Shown piece after piece: positions 55,069 to 64,000 of a DNA stretch of 64,000 nt. Source of the DNA: CAWJTV01 sp963845695 (lineage in GTDB: Bacteria; Planctomycetota; Planctomycetia; Isosphaerales; Isosphaeraceae); contig CAWJTQ010000013.1 in NCBI GenBank assembly GCA_963845695.1, positions 310,001 through 374,000 of the forward strand. The letters run 5' to 3'. Below the pieces are notes generated by a model. That model searched no databases. It saw nothing but the letters and a program-made list of their open reading frames with translations, and had not been told where the DNA came from. The position numbers and the translations under genes are program-made. Position 1 is the first letter of the stretch. Each line of letters starts with the position of its first letter.

Positions 55069-57940
55069 ATGGCGAATCCGTTGACAACGTCCGTGGTGCG
55101 GCAGCTCGAATCGCTGTTCGGCGGCGGCTCGGTCGCCGGGTTCTCCGACCGCCAGCTCCTCGAGCGCTTCGTCACGAGGCGCGATGCGACCGGTGAAGCG
55201 GCCTTTGCCGCGCTGGTGGCGCGCCATGGACCGATGGTCCTGGGCGTCTGCCGGCAGCTCCTGGGCGACCGCCATCATGCCGAGGACGCCTTCCAGGCCG
55301 TCTTCCTGGTGCTGGCGCGGCGGGCCCGGTCGATCGGCAACCCCGACCTGCTGAGCAACTGGCTCTACGGCGTCGCGCTCAACACGGCTCGCAAGGCCCG
55401 AACACGGCTCGCGCGGCGCCGCCGGAACGAGGCGGACCCTTCGCGATGGACTCGACCGCCGGTTCGGCCCCGCCGGCCGATCAGCCGGTCGTCGCCCGCG
55501 AGCAGGCCGAGGCCCTGCACGATGAGGTCGAGAGATTGCCCGCGACCTTTCGCCTGCCGGTCGTCCTCTGCTACTTCGAGGGACTCACCCTCGACGAAGC
55601 CGCGCGACGGCTGGGCTGTCCAGCCGGGACCGTGCACAGTCGACTGGCCCGGGCGCGCGACAAGCTCCGCCGCAGCCTCACCCGCCGCGGCGTCGTCTTG
55701 CCCGCCGCTGCCCTGACCGCCGCATTGAGCCACGATCGGCCTCGGCGTCCGTCTCATCCCCCCTGTGTGACATGACCACCCGGGCCGCGATCCACTTCGC
55801 GGCCGGACAGGCCGTCTCGCCCGCTGGCGATGGCCCTGGCCCAGGAGGTGCTGAGATCCATGTTTATCAATAAACTGAAATTCACCGCTGTTAACCCTGC
55901 TGTTCCTCGGCGCCGTCGCCACCGGCGCGGGGTATCGTGAATCACGCCCTGGCGATGCGAGACGAGCCAGCGAAGCCGCCCGCAGCCCTCAGCCCCAGAT
56001 CGCGCCAAGCCGGATGACACCAGCCCGCAGCCGGCGCCGGGCCGGATGTTCGTCGTCGGCCGCGTGCTCGACCCACAGGGCAAACCGGTGCCCGAACGCG
56101 ACGATGATGGTCTACGCGGCGCTCAAGCGGCCGCGGACGTGCCGACCGGCCTGGAGATGATGGCACCGTCGTCGATCGGCCAGGCGCCGAGCGACGAATC
56201 GGGCCGGTTCCGACTCGACGTGCCACGCACCTCGTCATCGACCCATGAGCAGGCCGGCGCCATTGCCATCGCGCCCGGCTACGGTGCCGGCTGGGTCGAT
56301 CTGGACCTCGACGCCGACCAAACCACCGCCGACATCACGCTCCGACCCGAACAGGTGATCCAGGGGCGCCTGTTCGATCTCCAGGGCCGGCCCGTCCAGG
56401 GCGTCACGGTCTCGGTCGCAGCCATGGGCCGCGTCCTTCCGAATCCGGAAGGCGATCCCGAGGACGAGAGCCTCGAAGGTCCCATCTTCTGTGGTGGGAA
56501 TCACGCGAAGAGCCTGCCGGCCTGGCCCCGGCCGGCACCCACCGACGCCGAGGGCCGCTTCACCGTGCGCGGCGCGGGCCAGGGCCTCCGGGTCATCCTC
56601 GTGATCGATGACCCGCGGTTCGCCAGGCAGCTCATCAAGGTCGATACCGACAACACCCCCAACTCGAAGCCGCTGATCGCTGGCCGTGGAACCGGCCAGG
56701 ATCATCGTCGGGCGCGTCCGGGCAGCCGACACCGGAAAACCGATCGCGAACGCCCGTCGTTGCCGCCAACGGTGGCGACGCAGTCGAGACCGACGCGACG
56801 GCCGGTTCCGCGCCAAGGTCGAATCATCCGACCGCCAGATCGTCATGGTGAATGCTCCCCGGGGACAACCTTACCTGAGCGTCCGGACGAAAGAGTTCCA
56901 GTGGCCGAAAGGGGCCATCGAGCATCGGGTTGACGTGGTCTTGCCCAGGGGGATCGTGATCCGCGGGAAGGTGACCGAAGAGGGCTCCGGAAAGCCCATC
57001 GCGGGGACAACACTGGGCTATTTCTCCCGGTCAGCCCAGGGTGAACAATTCGACTGGTCTGTTGGCCACGCGTGGGCGGGGCCGGATGGGTCATTCCAGC
57101 TCGCGGTCCCGCCGCAATCCCACCACCTGATCGTGCGGGGCCCGAGCGAGGACTACGTCCTTCAGGAGACCGGCGAGCGGATGATCCTGGAGGGTAAGCC
57201 CGGCGGCCGTCGCATGTACGCGCACGCCTTCATCGCCCTCGACCGGAAATCCGGCGGAGACGCCGCGGGAAGTCCCGGTCGTGCTCCGCCGCGGTATGAC
57301 CGTGAAGGGCCAGGTCATCGGCCCGGACGGACAGCCGGTCCCGGATGCCCGGATGGTGAGCCGGATCATCCTGATGCCGTCGGGGGCGCCTGGCGTTCCT
57401 GGCAGGGAGACTACCACGGTCAGGTCCGCAACGGCCGGTTCGAGCTGCATGGCCTGGCAGCCGATCCTGAGATCCCCGTCTTCTTCCTCGAACCCAAGCG
57501 GAAGCTGGGCACCGTGGTCAGTCTCTCGGGCAAGTCGGGCGCGGGCGGCCCGATCACCGTCCGCCTCACGTCCTGCGGCACGGCCAGGGCGCGGCTGGTC
57601 GACTCCGACGGGAAAGCCGCTCGCGGGTCATCGCGACCCGTATCTCATCGGGATGGTCGTCACTCCCGGCCCGTCCTGGTCGAGCCGCGATCAGGCGGAC
57701 ACGGGCCGCCTGGCGGCCGAGCAAGATTACCTCTGCCGGATCGACCCCATCAATTACCCGAAGGGTTCTGTGTCTGATGCCCAGGGCCACGTCGCATTCC
57801 CCGCTTTGATTCCGGGTGCGACTTATCAGATTCACGACCTCAGCGACGAAGACGGCCGGCAACTCCGTAAGACATTCACCGTCAAGCCCGGCGAGACGGT
57901 GGACCTGGGCGATGTCCGGATCGAAAAGCCCGAGCTGTGA
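55069..57940 (+). CDS. ECF sigma / outer domain fusion 3, heavily frameshifted (possible pseudogene)
   Basis: Starts MANPLTTSVVRQLESLFGGG at 55069 with an intact region 2 ('EDAFQAVFLVLARRARSIGN'). Frame is lost near 55440, regained for region 4 ('ATFRLPVVLCYFEGLTLDEA'), and lost again near 55735, 55825, 55890, 55950, 56095, 56680, 56755, 57265 and 57610. Every module of the family is still recognisable: 'MFVVGRVLDPQGKPVPERDD', 'EQVIQGRLFDLQGRPVQGVT', 'LPRGIVIRGKVTEEGSGKPI' and 'FTVKPGETVDLGDVRIEKPE'. So many indels in an otherwise conserved gene mean either decay or poor sequence here. The order of parts equals that of fusion 1. Confidence 0.75.
55843..55862 (+). promoter_or_regulatory. Internal ribosome-site-like sequence and ATG, fusion 3
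   Basis: AGGAGGTG at 55843-55850 precedes ATG at 55860 (MFINKLKF), the same place as in the other fusions. Confidence 0.4.
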
Positions 57941-57990
57941 CGGCCCCATGAGGTCTGCCCCTCCCGCGGAGCAGATTTCGACCACAATCT

Positions 57991-58035
57991 GGGATACGAT
58001 GGTTGGCGGCCAGGCAGTATCTGGCGAGGGGATGA
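57991..58035 (+). promoter_or_regulatory. Conserved upstream block of sigma-fusion 4
   Basis: GGGATACGATGGTT, GGCGGCCAGGCAG, TATCTGGCGA, GGGGATGA; 45 bases, ending 36 bases before the start. The most diverged of the five blocks, but GGCAGTATC and the GGGATGA end are kept. Confidence 0.55.
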
Positions 58036-58071
58036 ACGGGAACCGAGACCTCCGCGAGAAGGCTCCCAGGC

Positions 58072-60965
58072 ATGGCGTACGTCGCATCAGGGTCGCTGGT
58101 CCGGCAGCTCGGGTCGCTCTTCGAGAGTGGCTCCGTTGCGGGATGGTCCGACCGCCAGCTCATCGACCGGTTCCTCGCGCGGCGCGATACCGCGGGCGAG
58201 GCGGCCTTCGCCGCGCTGGTGGCGCGGCATGGGCCGATGGTCCTGGATGTCTGCCGGCAACTCCTGGGCGACCGGCATCACGCCGAAGACGCCTTCCAGG
58301 CCGTCTTCCTCGTGCTGGCGCGCAAGGCCGGCTCGATCCGCGACCCCGACCTGCTCGGCAACTGGCTCTACGGAGTCTCGCTGCGGACCGCTCGCAAGGC
58401 GAAAGTCCGGCTCGCGCGACGTCGCGCCAGTGAGAGATGTGACGCCATGACCGGCTCGGAACTGGGCTCGACCGTACCGGCCGACCAGGCGGCCATCGAC
58501 CGCGAGCAAGCCGAGGCGCTGCACGACGAGATCGCGCGACTGCCCAGGACCTTCCGCCTGCCGGTTGTCCTCTGCTACCTCGAGGGCCTCACCGTCCACG
58601 AGGCGGCACGACAGCTTCGCTGGTCACACGGCACGGTCCGCAGCCGGATGGCCCGGGCGCGCGACAAGCTCCGCCGCGGCCTCACCGCGCCGCGGCGTCG
58701 TCTTGCCCGCCGCCGCTCTGGCCGCGGTTTTGAATTCGAAGCCCGCCGCGGCGTCCGTCTCATCCCCCCTATGCGACACCACGACCCGGGCTGCGATGAA
58801 CTTCGCGGCTGGACAGGCCGCCGCGCCCGCCGCGTCGGCCATGGCCCAGGAGGTGCTGAGATCCATGCTCTTTCACAAGCTGAAGCTCACCGTGTTGACC
58901 GTGTTGTTCCTCGGCGCCGTCGCCAGCGGCGCGGGCTTCGTCAGTCAGGCACCGGCTCGTCAGGCGGGAAAACCGGAAGTACGTCAAACCGCCGCGAAGC
59001 CGGACGGTGTGAATTCCAAGCCCGCTCCCGGCCGGATGTTCGTACTCGGCCGGGTGCTCGATCCGTCGGGCAAACCGGTGCCGAACGCGACGGTGATGGT
59101 CTCCGCATGGACCATGCCATTCGCGACAGTCGGGCGGTCTCGAATCCCGGGTGCCGGCGGTGATCTCGCACGCGAACGCCGACGGCTCGGGCCGGTTCCG
59201 GCTCGATGCGCCGCGCACGTCGTCGTCGCGCAACGATCAAGTCATGGCCATCGCCCTGGCGCCCGGTTACGGAGCCGGCTGGGTCGAGATCAACCCCGAC
59301 GCCGATCAGCCCGCGGCCGACATCACGCTCGGGCCCGAACAGGTCGATCCACGGCCGCTTCTTCGACCTTCAGGGCCGGCCCGTCTCGGGCGTCGTGGTG
59401 TCGGTCTACTCGATCCAGCGCGTGCTGATCCCCGATTCGGGAGATGTCGATGTGCGGCGTCGCAGCTTCGAAGGGCCCTTCTACTTGTGGAGTCGCGTCA
59501 ACGACTGGCCCGCCTGGCCCAAACCGGCGACCACCGACGCGGAGGGACGATTCACCCTGCATGGCCTGGGCCGTGGCCTCCAGGTTCGAGCTCAGCATGA
59601 TCCATCCGCGATTCGCCCCCCAGAGCGTGACCGTCGAGACCGACAACGGCGCGGAGGCGAAGTCGGTGACAATGGCGCTGGTGCCGCCCCAGACCATCAC
59701 CGGCCGCGTGACGTACGCCGACACGGGCCAGCCCGTCCCGAAGGCGCAGATCGGCGTGGGGAGCCTCGGCCCGGAACAGGGGAGGCTCGAGTCGGCCACC
59801 GCCTTCGAGACCGATGACGATGGTCGATTTCGCGCGAGCCCCTCGCCCGGCGATCGCTTTGCCGTCATGGCGGGACCGCCCGCCGGTCAGCCGTACCTTC
59901 GCACCGAGAAGGTCATCCATTGGCCCAAGGGGGCGGTCGAGCAGTCGGTCAACCTGGCCCTTCCGCGGGGCGTGATGATCCGCGGCAAGGTCACCGAAGA
60001 GGGCTCGAATCGTCCCATCGCCAACGCCGCGGTGCAGTTCGCGCCCCGCCGCGCGCCCCGCCCCGCTGTCGCGGGCGGGAACGCCGGATCGTGGACCGAC
60101 GCCGACGGATCGTTCGCGATGGCCGCCGGTTCGCTCGAGGGCCATCTGTCGGTCAAGGCCCCCAGCGTGGATTATGTGTTCCGAGAGATCAGACGCCAGG
60201 AGTACGCCGGGGGCCGTCCCAACAACCGGCGGCGCCAGTATTCTCACGCCTTCCTCGCCTGCGACCCGAAACCGGGCGAGACCGCCCTGGAGGTGAACCT
60301 CACGCTGCGCCGGGGGGTCACGGTGACCGGCCACCTCGTCGGACCGGACGATCGGCCGGTCACCGACGTCTGGATCTTCGGCTGGGGCATCTTCTCGCCG
60401 TTCCACACGGCCGTCAACATCTGGCGCGGCGGCTATCACCGCGAGGCGGTCAACAGCCGATTCGAGTTGCATGGGCTCGATCCCGATACCGAACATCCCA
60501 TCGTCTTCTTCGAACCGAAGCGCAAGCTCGGCGCGATCGCCCAGCTCTCGGGCAAGTCGGCAGCTAAGGGATCGGTGACCGTCCGGCTCCAGCCCTGCGG
60601 CACGGCCACGGCGCGGCTGGTTGGCCGCAGGGTCAGCCCGTCGCCGGCTACCGCGATCAGTACCTGATCCGGATGACCATCACCCCGGCGCCGACCGGAC
60701 CACTCGCGACCCCGCCGACGCCAACCGCCCACTGGCGGATGGGGATTTCCTGGTGCTGATTGACTCGATCAACTATCGGAAAGAGCCGGTATCGGACGCC
60801 CAGGGCCGGATCGTGTTCCCCGCCCTGATTCCGGGCGTGACCTATCGCCTCATGGACCGAACCCCCATCCAGGGCGGTGGCCAGACCCGCAAGGAATTCA
60901 CGGTCAAGCCTGGCGAGACCCTCGACCTGGGCGATATCCTGATCGAGAAGCCGCAAGTGCCGTGA
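58072..60965 (+). CDS. Membrane-anchored ECF sigma / outer domain fusion 4, about five frameshifts
   Basis: Starts MAYVASGSLVRQLGSLFESG. The sigma domain is complete in one frame up to 'MARARDKLRRGLT', where one extra G near 58688 shifts the frame. Region 2: 'EDAFQAVFLVLARKAGSIRD'; region 4: 'FRLPVVLCYLEGLTVHEAAR'. Then 'AMAQEVLRSM', helix 'LTVLTVLFLGAVASGAGFVS', linker 'ARQAGKPEVRQ' and the module chain. Further shifts near 59145, 59340, 59585 and 60630; the stretch 59600-60620 is open ('QTITGRVTYADTGQPVPKAQ', 'LPRGVMIRGKVTEEGSNRPI', 'LRRGVTVTGHLVGPDDRPVT'). It ends with 'FTVKPGETLDLGDILIEKPQ'. Sequence is as close to fusion 1 as to fusion 5. Confidence 0.8.
58848..58867 (+). promoter_or_regulatory. 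Internal ribosome-site-like sequence and ATG, fusion 4
   Basis: AGGAGGTG at 58848-58855 with in-frame ATG at 58865, before the membrane helix. Confidence 0.4.
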
Positions 60966-60984
60966 ATCTTCCAAGACCCCGACT

Positions 60985-61245
60985 GTTGTGCAACCCCGTT
61001 GGGGTAGGGGCAATGCCCTGGACGAGACCCAGGGGGCGCCTGCGGCGACCCTGGGCTCTGATGTAAAACCCCGTTGGGGTAGGGGAAGGCCGCGTCCTTA
61101 CGCCAACGGCGTTACACAACAAAGCCCAGGGTCGCCGCAAGGCGCACCCTGGGTCAGCCGCCAACGCATGGCACCCATCCTCATCCTTACGCCAACGGCG
61201 TTACACAACAAAGCCCAGGGTCGCCGCAAGGCGGCACCCTGGGAA
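60985..61245. repeat. Cluster of CCCAGGGTCGCC...ACCCTGGG repeats (R3), cluster 2
   Basis: At least three units: one inverted (GGCGCCTGCGGCGACCCTGG at about 61034) and two direct (CCAACGGCGTTACACAACA followed by CCCAGGGTCGCCGCAAGGCG) near 61100 and 61190. CCCCGTTGGGGTAGGGG flanks the left units. It fills the gap between fusions 4 and 5, as cluster 1 does between fusion 1 and array protein A. Confidence 0.75.
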
Positions 61246-61307
61246 AACTCGGTCGTGTCCGAACCACGCACTCACGGGCCTGGACATCTGTTTTTCCAGC
61301 ACAACCC

Positions 61308-61352
61308 GGGAGAAAACCATCGGCATCCGGGCAGTATCCAACGTGGGGATGA
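61308..61352 (+). promoter_or_regulatory. Conserved upstream block of sigma-fusion 5
   Basis: GGGAGAAAACCATC, GGCATCCGGGCAG, TATCCAACGT, GGGGATGA; 45 bases, ending 58 bases before the start, preceded by TTTTTCCAGCACAACCC much as in fusion 3. Confidence 0.6.
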
Positions 61353-61410
61353 AAACGACGCAGCGTGCGGAGCGTGCACCGAGCTTCAACCGGAAGGGGG
61401 GCCTGACGGC

Positions 61411-64000
61411 ATGTCGCCTGCGACAACACCATCGGTGATCCGGCAGCTTGGGTCGCTGTTCGACGGCGGGTCCGTCGCCGGGCTCTCCGACCGCCAGCTC
61501 CTCGACCGGTTCAACGACCGCCGCGATGCCGCAGGCGAGACCGCCTTCGCCGCCCTGGTTACGCGACACGGGCCGATGGTCCTGCACGTCTGCCGGCAGA
61601 TCCTCGGCGATCATCAGCATGCCGAGGACGCCTTCCAGGCCGTCTTCCTTGTGCTGGCGCGCAAGGCCCGGTCGATCCGCGATCCCGACCTGCTGGGCAA
61701 CTGGCTGTATGGGGTCGCGCTCCGCACGGCCCGCAAGGCGCGAGCCCAACATACCCGACGGCGCAAGCACGAGGAGGGCGACGCCATGAGGCGTGCCGAC
61801 GCTCTGGTCGAACCGATGGTCGAGCCGGCCGAACGAGCGGTCCTGGCCCGCGAGCAGGCCGAGATCCTCCACCGCGAGATCGACCGCCTGCCCGGACCAT
61901 TTCGCCTGCCGGTCGTGCTCTGCTACCTCGAGGGCATGACCCTCGACGAGGCGGCCCGACGGCTCAAGTGCCCGGCCGGCACCGTGCGAAGTCGATTGGC
62001 CCGCGCCTGCGACAAGCTCCGCCGCGGATTGATGCGCCGCGGTGTGGTCTTGCCCGCGGTTGGCCTTACCGCCGCATTGAGCCCTCGATCGGCGGGGGCG
62101 TCGGTCTCATCCCCCCTGTGCGACATGACGACCCGCGCCGCGTTGAACTTCGCGGCCGGACAGGCCGCCGCGCCCGCCGTGATGGCCCTGGCCCAGGAGG
62201 TACTGAGATCCATGCTGATCCACAAGCTGAAACTCAGCGTCTTGACCGTGCTCTTCCTCGGCGCCGTCGCCACAGGCGCAGGGTATCTGACCCACACGCT
62301 GGCGATGCGGGGCGAGCCCGAAGCCGCCGCAGCCGCCGATTGCGGCGAAGCCGGCTGAGGCCGCCTCGCGCCCGGCCCCGGGCCGGATGTTCGTCGTCGG
62401 CCGCGTGCTCGACCCTCGGGGCAAGTCGGTGCCGGGCGCCACGGTGATGGTCCACGCGCGGCTCAAACTGTCGGGACGTGGCGACCCGTACGCGAGATTG
62501 AGCCCGGTCCCGATCGGCCACACGGGCGGTGACGGCTCGGGCCGGTTCCGGATCGATGCGCCCCGGATCTCATCGTCGCGGTATGACCAGTTCTGCGCCG
62601 TCGCCTTGGCCCCCGGCTATGGCGTCGGCTGGACCGAGCTCGATCCCGACGACGATCAGCCCACCGCCGACATCACGCTCCGCCCCGAACAGGTGATCCA
62701 CGGCCGCCTCTTCGACCTGCAAGGCCGGCCAGCCCGGGACGTCACCGTCTCGGCCTGGTCGATCGGCCGCGTCCTTCCGGGAGATCCGCTCCTGCGTCGT
62801 GGGCGATTCCGAAGGGCTCTCTTATCGTTGGACACAGATCCATGACTTCCCAGCCTGGCCCAAGCCGGCGACCACCGACGCCGACGGCCGCTTCACCCTC
62901 CGCGGCGTGGGCCGGGACCTGCGCGTGCTCCTCACCGTCAATGATCCCCGGTTCGCCCTGCAACGCATTGAGGTTGACACGGATCGCACCGTGGATTCCA
63001 GGCCACTGACGATGGCGCTGGCTCCGGCCCAGATCATCACCGGCCTGCGCCAGATATGCCGACACCGGCCAGCCGGTCCCTCATGCCCGGCTCGAGGTCG
63101 GGGCGACCCATAAGGGCACAACCCAACCCCTCGAATACGCCACCGACGGCGAGGGGCGATTCCGTGTGAATCCCTCGCCAGGTGAACGCTACAGCGCCTC
63201 GGTCTATCCCCCGGACGGCCAGCCCTACCTGACCGCCCGCCAGTTGTTCGACTGGCCCAAAGGAGCGGTCGAGCATTCGGTTCGACCTGGCCCTGCCTCG
63301 GGGCATCGTGATCCGGGGCAAGGTCACCGAGGAAGGTTCCGGCAAGCCAGTCGCGGACGCTGCGCGTCCAGTTCGTGGGCCGAAGCTCGACCGACCGTTC
63401 GAATCCGCGCGACTCGACGAGCAGTTCCGGGCCGGATGGCTCGTTCCAGCTCGCGGTCCAGGCCGCCCCGGGCTATCTCGTCATCGAGGGCCCCAGCGAC
63501 GATTACGTACTCCGGGAGACCGGCCAGCGGATGCTTTCCGAGGGCCTGCCGGGTGGCCGGCGCGATTACTCCCACAGCTTCATCGCTTGCAACCCCAAGT
63601 CCGGCAGCAACGGCCTGGAAATCGACGTCGTGCTCCGCCGAGGCGTCACCGTGCAGGGTCGAACCCTCGCGCCGGATGGGCAGCCAACCCGGGACATCCG
63701 AATGTTCAGCCGGATCATCCTCGAACCGTTTCCCCTCCCATGGCGGAGCTGGGGCTCTTCTTACCGTCTCGGCACGGTGCCCAACGGCCGCTTCCAGGTC
63801 CACGGGCTCGACCCCGACATCGAGGTGCCCGTCTACTTCCTCGATCCGAAGCGCTGGCCTGGCGCCACGGCCCATCTTTCGGGCCAGTCGGCGGCCGGCG
63901 GGCCGGTCACCATCCGACTCGAACCGTGTGGGACGGCCAAGGCTCGGCTGGTCGACTCCACCGGGAAGCCGATCGCCGGATATCGTGGCTCGCGCCTGAT
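61411..64000 (+). CDS. Membrane-anchored ECF sigma / outer domain fusion 5, frameshifted and cut by window end
   Basis: Starts MSPATTPSVIRQLGSLFDGG at 61411. The sigma domain and membrane helix are in one frame to 62358: 'EDAFQAVFLVLARKARSIRD', 'FRLPVVLCYLEGMTLDEAAR', 'PAGTVRSRLARACDKLRRGL', 'ALAQEVLRSM' and 'LSVLTVLFLGAVATGAGYLT'. The outer chain then shifts frame near 62335, 62800, 63050, 63285, 63360, 63400 and beyond, with clear modules 'MFVVGRVLDPRGKSVPGATV', 'EQVIHGRLFDLQGRPARDVT' and 'GRFTLRGVGRDLRVLLTVND'. The right edge falls in the sixth module ('EPCGTAKARLVDSTGKPIAG'). There is a linker without the RQAGKPD repeat. Confidence 0.8.
62195..62214 (+). promoter_or_regulatory. Internal ribosome-site-like sequence and ATG, fusion 5
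   Basis: AGGAGGT at 62195-62201 with in-frame ATG at 62212, before the membrane helix. Confidence 0.4.

Noticed and set aside
44008..61245. CRISPR array
   Set aside because: The repeats are palindromic units without regular spacers, vary in direction and there are no cas genes.
60988..61410. Upstream extension of sigma-fusion 5
   Set aside because: Again the R3 repeat cluster and the conserved upstream block read as protein; the family start is the ATG at 61411.
40028..64000. Programmed ribosomal frameshifting as the reason for the array's frame changes
   Set aside because: The positions differ in every copy, go in both directions and lack shared slippery sites.

Overview
The window looks like chromosomal DNA of a planctomycete, most likely of the Isosphaeraceae type (inference from gene content, not a database search). 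It is GC-rich and carries families that cluster in that phylum: a DUF1592-type multi-domain cytochrome protein paired with a DUF1552 protein, ECF sigma factors next to Ser/Thr kinases with WD40 or TPR tails, LEPR-type secretion motifs, Uma2 proteins, and ECF sigma factors extended by a membrane helix and an outer domain.

Layout. 0-7 kb: a partial secreted protein, an ABC-2 permease, a secreted leucine-rich-repeat protein, a Uma2 protein and a soluble transhydrogenase. 7-12 kb: a VapBC-type toxin-antitoxin pair flanked by two copies of a WD40 gene tail, then a kinase-WD40 gene and its ECF sigma factor. 12-22 kb: an ATPase/DUF4276 pair (possible defence module), a PAS histidine kinase with an ANTAR response regulator, CsrA, a second Uma2, an MBL-fold protein, and an OprO/P-like porin with an intrinsic terminator in its leader. 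22-34 kb: a second ECF/kinase pair (TPR tail), a 983-residue beta-helix surface protein, and a BlaI-BlaR1 operon with a readable promoter and three matching operators. 34-40 kb: a beta-propeller protein, the DUF1592/DUF1552 pair and several palindromic repeats.

40-64 kb is the most unusual part. Eight same-strand genes end in the same roughly 650-residue chain of carboxypeptidase-regulatory-like beta-sandwich modules. The front end differs: one carries an alpha/beta-hydrolase (esterase), five carry an ECF sigma factor plus a membrane helix, and two have only the membrane helix or signal peptide. The same outer domain is also fused to the BlaR1 metalloprotease at 29-32 kb. The five sigma-fusion genes share a 44-45 bp upstream block, and each contains a Shine-Dalgarno-like site plus ATG exactly where the two sigma-less genes begin. 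The array is interrupted by a SUKH-type immunity gene and a RelE/Phd-type pair, and is punctuated by palindromic repeats. I read it as an expanded family of surface-sensing proteins that couples one sensor fold to several outputs (transcription, proteolysis, carbohydrate de-esterification).

Caution on quality: many genes have one or more frameshifts, several being loss of a GC dinucleotide or one base of a run. Long genes elsewhere (22.5-29.3 kb and 35.8-39.9 kb) are intact, so the array shifts may be uncorrected read errors in near-identical repeats, real decay, or both. Coordinates of frameshifted genes are given from first start to last stop.
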